This document shows positions 23,295 to 34,600 of a stretch of 64,000 bases of DNA, in pieces (position 1 is the stretch's first letter; the number at the start of each line of letters is the position of its first letter). A program made the position numbers and the translations under genes. This DNA is from Chelydra serpentina (Eukaryota; Chordata; Testudines; Chelydridae): assembly GCA_037349315.1 (NCBI GenBank), contig JBAIAC010000035.1, positions 4,664,501-4,728,500 on the forward strand, given 5' to 3'. The notes below the pieces were generated by a model. The model was not told the origin of the DNA. It saw only the letters and a program-made list of their open reading frames with translations, and ran no database searches.

Positions 23295-26244
23295 AAGAAG
23301 CCACACGGAAGCTAAACGGAATCCATTGGTTCATCTCATTTACCTGTGAACACTCTCTAGGACTAAAGTGAGCGCTCTGGCTTGAATGGCTTTGAAAGGG
23401 TCCCGAGTCCAGGGGCCAACTGTACATGTCTCTTGACTCTCCATTGAAACTCTGGCCTATGAGCTTGCACCGTGTAGATACTGCCCAGCCCCCTGTACAT
23501 ACATATACATACCCCCTCGCTGTCTCGAGAAGATGGGACAGGCCTCATTCTCTTATTAGATTGACCCCACAGTCCAGTCTCTGAGTGATCAGGGAGCCAC
23601 AGGCCTATGGTGTGCAATAACCCTGCCTTTATTGCTCCCAGGGAGCAGGCTGTGAACTCGACCCCTCTTCTCCCACATCCCCAGAGCAGGGCTGAGGAGC
23701 CGCCGTCCAGCAACGAGTTACTATTGTAGGGCCTGATTCAGCAAGGTACTTTAAGCACGTCTACCATCAGGCGCGCTTTGAACTCTGGGGGACCGCTCAC
23801 CCGCTCAAAGGCAAGCGTGTGCTTAGCTGCCTTGCTGAACTGGGGACCCGAGGGACAGGAGGAAAACCTGATGGAAGCAGCAAACCATAGACACGAGTTC
23901 GTTTGTGGGCCCAGGCAGACCTGTTCTACTCTGTCCTGTTTTAACCCACTGCAGCGTGCCCCGGGGCTTGCCCTGCTCTGCAGACTCCCCGGGGTAGCTG
24001 TTGCAAGCCGTGATTGCAGGCGAAGTGCTGGGGTATGCTGACCAGAAGGCTTGGGGTACTGGCAGTGGCTTTGAAGGGGTGACGGGTCTTCCAAAGAAAC
24101 AAATGGCAATGAAACCAGGTCTGAGGACAGGAAAGGAATGGCCGGGGTTCCGATCCCTCGGGTGCTGTGGGCTCCCTGAAGAGGCCAACGTGTCTGTTCT
24201 TATGCGTGTATATTGTGTGTGCAGTGTACTGTTGTCTGTAATTAATCTGCGGTATGTTAATGTTGACACGTAAATGGTAATGTGTACTTTGGGGGTCTCT
24301 CGCCCCTCCTTGTGGACGTCACTTCCCCCCTGGTTCCTCCAATTCCCTGTTAGCTGCGTGGGCTAGTTCTGGGGCACAGGGGCAGATCTCTGCCGTTCTC
24401 TATACTGTCTAACGATAACTGGAAGGGAAGGGGAGAAGAGGAGCTTTTCACCCCATCTGCCCTGCAGAGAAAACGCCCATTGTCCCTCACCCTTTCCTCC
24501 CCTACTCCACCTGCTCGGGTTTCCTTTCTGGGATGGGAATGGACTCCGGTCCCCTCCGGATGCTGACAGTCCCTGGAAAGGGACTAACCCCATCAGAGAG
24601 GGGTGCTGTGGGTCATCGCAACCCTGGGCAATTGTAGGACGTAGGGGGCGTAAATTCAGGAAGCGAGCAGTCTGGTGGAGCACCCCCAGCTCCCTAAATC
24701 ACTCGCGCTTCATTAGCCCAAAGCTGGGGCAAAGGCCGGACTCCTAAGTAGTTTTGGGTTTTGTAGTGTTTGTGCAGTAATGTGCCTGTCCATGCCGGTA
24801 GATATTTTAATAGAACGCCTGTCTCTGCGTACACATCCTCCCCATGGTCTCTCTGTAAATCTGCTACGTAGACCAGAGGGTGTGACCTTAAACCCTGTGG
24901 GAGCTTGCAGTACCGGAGGCCAGCCGCTAGCTCTGTTTGTTCGCTGACTCTGCACTGCACGCATTGCAACCCCGGGGCTGCATTCGCCCACCGGCCATTA
25001 ACTGGACTCTTGTCCGTGATAACATGGCACCTGTGTCCATCACTGGCATGTGACTGAGGGCTTCAGACTGTCAATCTAACAACGCTGTATTTAGTGAGTT
25101 GGCCTCTGTTTGTCTGGCTCTTGCGAGCGGCCCCATGGCCTTCACAGGCACTGTTCACACGCACAAAGCAAGCGGGATTTGGCCATGGGTGTGTGAAGAC
25201 AAGGCTCCCAATGTAACCCAGGCTAATAGAAGCGGTTCCTTGTCCGCTTCTAGGGGCTAGTCCATCGGTAGAGATTTGAGTCTGCTTCTGCCTCTGAACT
25301 CATGGCACTGCTCTTCTGGCTCAAAATCTGGCCTGCCTGCCCCGGACCAGAGGGAGAATAACAAAACCCCAGCTCTAGAGGCTGGCTGTGCTATTCCTGT
25401 GAATACGGCTCTATAGCAAAAGGGACGCCAGCACCGCTTACAGTGAGTGAAGCCTATAACTAACATGCGTGTGTGTAAAAGGCTCCAGGATTTGATCTGC
25501 CCTGACATCAGTCACTCAGCTCTGTAGGTTCCCTCGGGTCTTGCTGGCTTCCTGTGACTGTCCAGTTCTGCACCCACCACCTGTGCCTGGTTTTTTCTCA
25601 GTGTGGCTCCTAAACAACACAGCCTCTCGGTCCTTTGCTCCAGTTGCTCCCTGTCCCTTCAGTTACCTGTTTACATGGGTTAAATCCTGTTCTGTACAGC
25701 TCTGTATCTAGGCCTGGGTTCATGTCAATCTTGGCTGGTTTCCCACCTTGTTCCACATGAAAGCCAGTCTGAAGAATGACGTCCCCGGAGGGGTCTGCCC
25801 GGTTTGTAGGACTAGCTTGGGCATTGGGATCCAACATTAAATGTTTAGCTCTAGCCGATGGCTCTGTGTTTACTACGGACAGTGAACCACGCTATGATTG
25901 CAGCTGAAAAGGGGCGAGGGGGCTAGTTTTTCTTACCCCAATCCCCATGGGTGCCCCACACAAAGACCGTTTCCATGTATTTGGGATGTTTCACCATCCA
26001 TTTTGCCCATACGTCTAAGATATGGTAACGTTTTAAACCAATACAAATCCAGCCCCTCAGCCAAGGTTTTGAAATGCACCCTGTATAGCAAATATCCTGG
26101 AAAACAATACCTCCCATTCCCCCAGGGGGGAACGTATACCCCAGAGATGCATGTACAAATCTATGACACGGGTTGGTCAGTTTGTTTCTGTGCAGAAGAA
26201 TTGCAATGAATTGTAACGATAACTATTCCTTTGCCATACTCCGT

Positions 26245-26250
26245 AATAAA
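26245..26250 (+). terminator. AATAAA poly(A) signal, distal candidate for TNIP1
   Basis: Canonical hexamer on the + strand, about 3.56 kb after the TNIP1 stop codon, with G/T-rich sequence about 30 bases further on. No other canonical + strand AATAAA was noticed between the stop codon and this point. Confidence 0.5.
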
Positions 26251-26664
26251 CGATCTGGAGATTTTCCACCCCAGGCCTTGTCCACGGTGAGTTTGCTTTG
26301 TCTCCTGGTGGTCTCAGGCAGTGGTGCTGCCTAGCGAAGCGAAAACGGCGTGTTAGGCTGGCGTCCTAAATGGAATTGCCGGCAGAGTTTTGCTCCTGAT
26401 CGCAGTGCTGCTTAACTAGCATGTGCCAAGCTTCCCCTGCCAGCAATGACTCCCTTACCCCCTACCCGCGTATCCTCTGCTGCTGCAGGGAGCTGACTGG
26501 GGTGCCCATCTCTCCACTGTGCATGGGTAATTCAGATGGGGAGTGGGGGTGCTTTTGCATGAGCAGATAATGGCTGGAGAGGACATTTTTGGGAGCAGAG
26601 CTTTCCACCTTGCTCTGGGCCAGGCACGCCTCCCTCAGGCCTGCTCCTCACTGTACAGGTGGTG

Positions 26665-28497
26665 ATGGAAGAGCAAGGCACAATGTCACCCCAGCCCCCT
26701 CAGCCAGTATCTGTCCCAGGGTGGACACGGCCCCACTTCACCTAGGGCTGCCAGTAGGGACCCCCAAGCACTTCCGCAGCCTCAGTGCTGCTTGTGATCA
26801 CCTATCCAGTGGGTGGCTTAGATTGAAACGGGAGGGAGCTCTCCCTGCACCAGCCCACGAGAAGGAGGGGCCAGTGGTTGGGGTGAGTGCGGGACTCTGC
26901 CTCAGACTTCCTGTGGGACCTTGAGCGAGTCACTTAGTCTCTGTGCCTCAGTGTCCCATCTGTGAAATGGGGATAAGAGCACCTGGACTAAGGGCAAGTC
27001 CATTAAAGTCTGAGGCACTCTGTGATTGGGGGGCCACAGAAGCACATATGGCAGGGAAAGAGCTGCTGTGCCCCTGAGGCTGGGAGAAGAGGGGAGCTGT
27101 GATTGAACCCTGCCCCAATGTGAGGTCAGAGCGCACATTCTAGACCCAGGGGGTGGCCTGCCCCAATCTGCTCTGCCAGCTGGTGTGGGGCAGGGGTGGG
27201 TTCGGCCCCAGGGCTGAGGAAGGGGAGTTCTTGGACGCTGTGTGGCAGGAGGGTTTGTGATGAAGAGGCCGGTTGGACGTCAGGTGCTGTGAGAGAGACA
27301 CCACCTTGCTCCCCGGGAGGCTGAGGGCATTGGCACCACAGAGCTCTCAGCCCAAGCCAGTGGGTCCCCTGTCGCCGTCACAGGTAGGGTGAGGACCCCA
27401 GGACCCCTGGCAGTTGCCGTGTCTCAAGGGCCCCTGTCTGTGGACTCATCTGTGCAGTGTCTCATGCCTGAGATGACAGGAGCTGGTGTTGGAGCCCAGG
27501 GAAGGAGATGACTGGGAGCCAAGGGCAGGGCCTGGCCGGATCAAGCGGCAGATGGACTTGCTGGCTCCTGCCCTTGCCTCCAGGCTGAAAGGAAACCTCC
27601 CCAAAACACCTTAAAAACCAAGCGCCCACCTGGCACGTTTGCACAGGTGTTTATTTTGCATTTCTACAGCGGCTGCGGGCGTGGGAGGAGAAGCTGGGCT
27701 CCGGAGGGAGAGAGGAGAGCGCATCCCTGCACGGGAAACTGCAGAGCCGCCTGAATGCACTGGAAGGGCCGCTCTGCACCCGCGCAGGCTTGGGGCAGGT
27801 CCACCCTTTGGGGGCTTTCAGACCTAACCTTCATGGTGATGCGTTCTCCTCGTACCCAGAGCTCATGCCCTGCTCTCACGCACGCCCAAGATTACACACT
27901 AAGCCACAGCGGCTAGAGAGAACCTGCCCTCTGGAGCGCTCAGGGCTGCAGGAGGAGAGGCCAAGGGGCACGTTCCAGGTGGGGAGGGGTGGGACAATGC
28001 ACTTTCTCCAAGCATCCAAGCCCCTCCGTCACTGAGGGCTCCCCTGCCAGGTCAGGGACAAGAGCAGGAGCATGCCCAACCTACGGGAGTGGCAACGGCA
28101 AATATACAGCGAGGTCAGTTCTAAGGGTGATGGGCTGGACTGCTAAATAAATAGTGGTAAGTGGCTTTCAGCAGGAGTCTATTCTCAAGGGAGCAGTGAG
28201 GCGTGCTGCTCTCTGTGCTTGCAAAAGGTCTTTCCCCTCCCCTGAGATTTCCCGTGTCCGTGTTTTTCTAGGAAGTGGGAAGCTGGGCGAATAAGGAGTC
28301 TCTCCAGAATGGAGCGGGTGGCAGTGGAGAAGGGCAGGGTAAGGATGCCAGGCAGGTGCAGGGTAGGGAGGGGATGCCACATGGAGATAGGTGACTGGTG
28401 TAAATCAAATGTCATTTTAGGCAATTGTGTTTCCCCAAAATGTGTTGCAGGACCGGTCTATAGGGAGTGGCGCTCAGGGCCTGTCTCTACAGAGTAG
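26665..28497 (+). CDS. Candidate unrecognised multi-exon gene between TNIP1 and GPX3
   Basis: I do not recognise this protein. Best part of the model: exon 27670-27978 (309 nt, acceptor after a T-rich tract, donor CAG|GTGGGG), exon 28051-28113 (63 nt, donor GAG|GTCAGT), exon 28272-28338 (67 nt, acceptor in TTTTTCTAG, donor AGG|GTAAGG), exon 28451-28497 ending in TAG. Phases join as 0/0, 0/0, 0/1, 1. The translation begins RLRAWEEKLGSGG, runs through LQSRLNALEG (coiled-coil-like) to KSRSMPNLREWQRQIYSE and ends REWRSGPVSTE. Without the third and fourth exons, the 63-nt exon reads on to TAA at 28144-28146, which overlaps AATAAA. The 5' part is weak: ATG 26665 to 26720, then 26810-26882 (strong GTGAGT donor), perhaps a 42-nt exon ending at 27383. 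The gene would be antisense to the presumed GPX3 3' UTR. Chance open frames in GC-rich DNA are the main alternative. Confidence 0.33.
26900..27010 (+). mobile_element. MIR-type core-SINE fragment
   Basis: Core motif AGTCACTTAGTCTCTGTGCC followed by CATCTGTGAAATGGGGATAA. In the interval of the candidate gene between TNIP1 and GPX3, where it would be intronic. Confidence 0.8.
27650..27655 (-). terminator. AATAAA poly(A) signal candidate for GPX3
   Basis: First canonical hexamer on the - strand downstream of the GPX3 stop codon. Confidence 0.5.
28146..28151 (+). terminator. AATAAA signal overlapping the stop of the candidate gene's short form
   Basis: The canonical hexamer shares one base with the TAA (28144-28146) that closes the frame reading on from exon 28051-28113. 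If the candidate gene is real, this would give a short isoform ending in KGDGLDC. Confidence 0.3.
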
Positions 28498-28683
28498 CAC
28501 ACGTGTGCATGCAAACTAGGCTGTAGAGACTGGTGCCTTTCCTGGCAGATTCCACCCGTGTTGGGGTCCTAGCAGAAGGGATTTTGTATCAAGGGATTCA
28601 GCTCTTTGGATGCATTGCATGGAGGTTTTTGGCTGTGGATAAAGCATTGAGTCCCACCCCACCCCACCGCTGACATCTCTACA

Positions 28684-31600
28684 TTAGTCTTCTCTGAGCA
28701 GCGGCTGCCTCCTCTGACCAAAGACCTGCTGCTTCATGTAATCTATGATGTCATTCTTCACCGCGGCCAAGTTTGTCCTGGGGCCCCACCTCATCACCGG
28801 CCGCCCAGTCGGGCCAACCAAGAACTTCTCGAAGTTCCACTTGATGTCGTGAATCTTCAGGGGCTCCCAGAAGAGCCGTTTGGGGTCGCCGAAGCTTTCC
28901 ACCACGGGAGGGCAGGAGTTCTGCAAGGAGAGCGAAGGACAAGCATCAATGACACTGTGTGCCGGGAAAAGCTAATCTGCCCCCCACCGACTGCTCCCCA
29001 AACCTTGAGGGTTGGTCTCGGGGCAGGGCGTTCGCAGGCACCCACCTTCAAGAAGGTGTAGAACTTCTGCTCCTCCTCCCCGTTCACATCCCCTTTTTGA
29101 AAAAGCTGGAAATTTGGGACAAAGCCGCCCCCGGGCCGGACGTATCTGAAATCAAGGGGAGAGAAGAGTCAGGTTACGGTTCAAAGTTGCCTCCAGAGCT
29201 CATCTTCCCCGGGCATGGAGAGAGTGATGAAACTGCTGCTCCTGCCCACACCCGCTGCCCGGCTGGCAGAAGCCCGGCATAACCCATGTTCTGGACACAG
29301 CAGGGACCTCGTCAACAACCAGGCTTGTAAACTCTTTTCTAAGTGGTTACTGGTCTACACGCCCAGGCAGGCGGTGTGGGCTGGGACCATTTTTAAATCA
29401 CTCCCGTGTACTATGACGTTAATGCTGCTTCAGTTGCCGGCGTGATGGGGCCTCGCCCTCATTTCCCTTGCCTCGGCCTCATTTCCCTTATGTCACAAGC
29501 AGCGGGGAGGAGCCTGGGCCGTGGGGGATGCAGCCTGCAGGGTCAGCCCGCAGTTAACAGATTGCAGCAACTGCATCTAAAGGACGGGACCCAAAACCAC
29601 GTGCTTAGCGGCTGGGGCGAAGCAGACATTGTCCTTTTGCCGCACGCTGACTGCACTGGGCTTGGTTCAACACCGATCTACACTCCTGAACCCTCGTCAG
29701 AGGCCGTGCGGAACGGTTGGCTGTTATTACCCTTGGGCTCAGCGTGGGTTCAGAGACTCAATAGGGAGTCAGTGCCATTGTTGTTACTGATCTCCAGTGT
29801 ATCCACTTGGCCAGGCACTGCCCATTTCCGCCCTCTTCCAGCCCAGGTGGAAGCCAGGGCATTTAGAGGAGAGACCCCAGAGCAGCCACCCTGCCCCCGC
29901 CCCCGCCAGGGATCTCCGGCCCCTGCCTCACTCCGCCGTCAACTCACTTCAGCGCGGGGAGGATTTCGGAGTTCTCGCCAGGTTCTTGTTTGCCAAATTG
30001 GTTGCTGGGGAAGCCCAGGATGACGAGGCCATGCGGCGCCAGCTCCTTCTGTAGTGCATTCAATTCTGCGCACAAGGGAGCCCAACCAGAGACGGGTTAG
30101 TCACAGCAAGGGAGGGGAGCTGCTTCCCCCGGTGGCTGAGCCGCAGGCGGGGTCGCCAAGCAGCCGGTTGGCGTCCGAGATGGCACCCGTTTGTGCTGGA
30201 GACGCACCGGGCTGGGAATCCGAAGCACAGGGGAGGCGGGACAGGACTCCAGTGCTGTGCTTCTCCCAGGACTCTGAGGCCAGGATCAGACCCCAGGGGC
30301 AGAAGTCCTGGCATTCTCCTTCCGCAGCAGTGAGCTCTACGCCATCGCATCAGCCTCCCCTCAGTCTTCCTAGCAGCAGCATGGGTCTCCTGGGCCTTGG
30401 GCCCGGTCTGTGCTTAAACCCCTGCTCGTGCTGTCTTCTCTCTCTCCCTGTCTCCGTTCTAGCGTTGCAGCAAAGGAGCCCAGGCATGCCCTGGCCATGC
30501 CGCCTCCGCTCCGTCTGCCCCCGAACACCCCGGACCTGACCCCTGCACCAGCTGCGGCTTTAGCCCCTGCTCAGTGAGGATTCCCCCCTCCCCTCATTGC
30601 CACGTCCTCTTTCACTTCCCAACCTTCCTTTCTTCTTTGGCCTACGCCAGGGTCCCCCCGCCCCCAGTGTCCTGAGGTGCACAGAGGTGGCTACCCCAGA
30701 CTCCAGCACAATCCCCTCCCCCTTCCTGCGGGCAGGGGATCTTACCCAGGTACTGCATGGTGAGTCCTCAGTAGGTCGCCACGTTCACAAAGAGGATCAT
30801 CTTCCCTTTGTACTTCCCGAAGGGGACGTACTCCTCTCCCTCTATGGTGAGGGCCCCATACCTGTAGACCGTTCCCTCCACCGAGTTGTAACAGTCCACC
30901 TGGAAAACAGCCAGGCACGTCACAGGGCTGGAGAGGGGCAAGCAACAAGGTCTGCCGACCAGTGATTAACTAGCTTCTTTAGGTTTTACTCTGTTTCCCG
31001 AGGAGCTCCACATCCCCCAATTCCTCTCCTGGCTTCCCCTTCACCCGCTCTGACCAGCGGGGGCCAATGCACACTGCTGAGATCCAGGTTTTGCAAACCC
31101 TCCGGTGTGGCCGTGTTTGGTTCGGTCAGGCGAGGATGGAGATGGCTGTGAGATTCGGATCTGCTTTTGGAGTCTGAACCCAGCCTCCATCACCAACCCC
31201 GGGGAGGTTTGGATCCCGGGATGATCTACTTCAATCCTTCCTCTTCCTTTTCTCCCGCTCCTCCTCACTCCCTCAAAACCTTCTGCCTTCACTGCCACCC
31301 TTCCCTTCATCTCCTCCACCTCCTCGCTGGCCTCACAACCGTTACTTCGTTCCTCCGCTTCCCTTCTCCTTAGCTCTGCTCCTGAGCTCAGCCTCCTTTC
31401 TCCCCTTCTTCTCTTGGTTCACACGCCTCCTTAGCTCCTGTCCCCTCCAGCCTGCCTCCACCCCACTCTTCCGAGGAATCTGCAGAGGGGCAGGGAAGGG
31501 AAGGGGCCCAGTGGGACACCATCCCCTGCCCCAGAAAAGGGCTTGGCGATTCCATGCCATTTGGTGCATTCCTAGAGAGAGCAAAGCTCTGGTGACCCAC

Positions 31601-34600
31601 CAGGAAGGGTATGTGCCAGGCCTCCACCTGCGCTCCTCCCCAGAGTTGGTGCAGCCCCGTGGCCCTCCCTGGTGCGTTGGCCAAGATGGGGGTTGTCACA
31701 TGGGAAGCTGGGTCAGCCGCATGCAGAGAGGGCGAGACGTTCCACTGGTGAGAGGAAAATCTTTCCCATGGTTCCCTCTGTTTGAACGCTGCCCTCGGCT
31801 TTCATTACACCCCTGGCTTATCAAGGCATGAAGGAGCACGCATTAACAGGCCAGTGGGGGGCGCTCTCGGGAGTTAATCCCTAGTTTATATTCTCCTTTG
31901 CGTTCTACAGAGGTGGTCACTAACCGATCCCTGGGCATGCCTCTCCCCTCTGGCTCTGCTGCAGATCACGTTAAGGGGTAGGATTCATAGGTGCTAGAAC
32001 TGGGGGTGCCGCCGCATCCCCTGGCTTGAAGTGGTTTCCAGGGTTTGCAGTTTGGTTCAATGGCTCTCAGCACCCCCACTATACAAATTGTTCCAGCCCC
32101 TGTGAGAGGATTTGTCTCCTGGGCTCAGTGGATCGCCTGGTCAGGGTTTCTCATGCAAAGACTCTTCCCAGACCAAATGGCAGCCGATGCTGGGCTCTAG
32201 CGCGGTGAGCGCATCCCACGGGCGTCTCAGAAATCATGTTCGACACGCTCCGGCCTCCCACCCGGCGCCTCTGACGTTCCGGAGCTGCAGCGGCTAGGAT
32301 GTTTACTCCACCCAAGCAGCAGCCACAGAACCACAGGTGGGCAGAGAAAAGGACCCAAAATAGCCACAGTGTGTCAACAGCGAAGAAGAAACCCTGCGCC
32401 TCTTGCTCCTGGTGCTCCCTCCTGCGCAGGGAGAGATGCTAACCCGCTGGCGCTGGCCCCTCTTAGGGTGACCAGATGTCCCGATTTTATAGGGACAGTC
32501 CTGATTTTGGGGTCTTTTTCTTGTATAGGCTCCTATTACCCCCGCCCCACCCCCGTCCCAATTTTTCACACTTGCTGTCTGGTCACCGTAGCCCCTCTGC
32601 TGCTTCTGCAGGGATGGGAGAGGACTGGCCTTAGAAAGGAGGTGGTGCTGGCGTCCCCCTCCTGTAAGAAGGGCCAGGGGAGATTGCTCCGCAGAAGGAT
32701 TGCTGTCAGAGGGATTTACAATGGCTTGCTACTCCTAACTGCCTGGCTGAGTGGCTGTCACCTAGAAACAGGCTGTTACTAGGATCCCACTCAGCCATGT
32801 GTGTCAGGCGGAACGGCTGGCTCAGCGAGCCAAACTGTGCCCCACGGGGGCCCAGGCTCCTTGGTCACCAGGACAGCTCTGAGAGACACGGAGAGGGGAA
32901 GAGACCTGTCTCATCAGGCTGAGAAACAAAAGCAAATCTAGCTGCTCGCCTGGCAAGGGAAGGGCAAGGGAAGGGCCCTGGCAAGAGAGATTGCCTGCCC
33001 CAGATTACAGCTCCCGAGAGGGTCTCAGGAAGGAAAACCTGCTCCTGCAGACTCTAGGATGGAAATGCCAATCATACAGCCCATGGACTGGATCTGGCCT
33101 ATAGGATGGGTTCCAATTCTTCTTGTGTAAGCACTAAGCCCTTCAGGCTGTGAAGGAAACCTCCCCACAGTGACCTGAGTGTAACCAATGCAGAATGGAT
33201 TCCCTGAGTCTGAAACAGCAGCTCTGGGAGGCGTGAACGCCCATTCACCTCAATGAGATGTTAACTCTTAAGCCTAACGATTATGCTCCAGGACCCCAGG
33301 TTTTTCCAATAAGCTGGGTCTTGCAAATGTGGGTCTAGTTTATACAATCACAGCAACATTGAGTAACTACCCAGGCCAACGGCCAAGCCAACAAAGAGCA
33401 CTATTAACACTATTACCTTTATCAAACAAAACTAATCAAATTTTTAAAAATCAAGTTTGTCTGATAGGGTCTGTTCTCCATAAACCCATGCTGAGTTGCA
33501 TTAATTACATTACTCTCCTTTAATTCTTATTAATCGAAGCCCTTATCAGCTGCTTCATTATCTTCTTTGGGATCTATGTCAGACTGACAGGCCTATAATT
33601 ACCCAGATAATCCCGTTTACCCTTTTTAAATATTGACACATTGGCTTTCTTCCAATATTCTGGAACTTTCCCAGTGTTCCAAGTCTTATTAAAAATCAGC
33701 TTTAACATTCCAGCAAGCTTTTCAGCCAGCTCTTTTAAAACTCTTGGGTGAAAGTTATCCAGACGTGCTGACTTAAAAATGTCTAACTCTAGTAGCTGCT
33801 ATTTAACATCCTCCTGAGATACTAGTGGAATAGAAAGAGTGTTATCATAAAATATGACTACATCATTTGTTTTTTTTCCAAACACAGAACAGAAATATTT
33901 ATTGAACACTTTTGCCTTTTCTGAGTAATTATTGATCATTTTACCATTTCCATCTAGTAATGGACCAATACCATTGTCGGGATTCTTTTTGTTCTTAACA
34001 TACTTTAAAAACACCTTACTGTCCTTAACTCTGCTGGCCACAAATTTATCCTTGTGTCTCTTTGCTTCCCTTATCGATTTTCTACAATTCCTAGCTTCTG
34101 ACTTATATTCATTACTATCCACTTCCCCTTTCCTCCATTTGTTATACATTTTATTATTTTTTAGAGCTGCCTTTACTTCCCCTCTACATCAGAGAAGAAG
34201 TGAAGTCATGGCTCTAAAACCGTCCAAGGTTTGGGGGTTTTGTACGTATAACCCCAACTCTGAACTCCCCGAGTTCTTAAGTTGTTTGCTCAGTTGGCAT
34301 TTTGTTTCACTTTCATGTTCTCAGAAGGCAAGATGCACTCAGAGCGCTGATATGTGCCAGCTTAATGTCGGTGAATACGGTTTATATAACTGTAACATGA
34401 CAGCTATTTGCTATGCTCCTCACAGCCATCTCACTGTTGCAGCCCCCGTCAGTCAGATCCATCTGTTGCCGCTCCCCATCATCTTAGAATGTGAGTTCTT
34501 TTGGTGGGAGGACCACCATTATATGTCTGTACAGCCCCTAACACAGTGGGGGCCCCGATTCCTGACCGGGGTTCGACATGCTACCTTGGTCTTTGCAGGA

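Larger units (their letters stand above)
22689..26270 (+). other. TNIP1: TNIP1 3' untranslated region with two candidate poly(A) signals
   Basis: After the TAG at 22686-22688 no further coding exon of TNIP1 is needed, since the C-terminus matches the family. A variant signal ATTAAA lies at 23289-23294, followed by a T-rich stretch, and a canonical AATAAA lies at 26245-26250, followed by a G/T-rich stretch near 26280. This implies 3' UTRs of about 0.6 kb or 3.6 kb. I see no repeat element of note between 22700 and 25900, unusual for this window, which agrees with exonic UTR. Only transcript data can decide which end is used. Confidence 0.55.
27650..28683 (-). other. GPX3: Presumed GPX3 3' untranslated region
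   Basis: From the TAA at 28686-28684 the - strand runs 1.03 kb to the first AATAAA (27655-27650), similar to the roughly 0.9-kb 3' UTR of human GPX3. A SECIS stem-loop is required somewhere here for selenocysteine insertion, but I found no clear ATGA...AA...TGA arrangement by eye. The + strand of the same interval carries the candidate exons described separately. Confidence 0.5.

Noticed and set aside
27582..27644. Possible extra phase-0 exon of the candidate gene (good acceptor, CAG|GTGTTT donor)
   Set aside because: It would leave an intron of only 25 bases before the exon at 27670, so it cannot be used together with that exon.
27790..27834. Possible SECIS on the - strand starting at an ATGA with AAA in the loop
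   Set aside because: The 3' side lacks the partner TGA/GA of the core and the stem is short.
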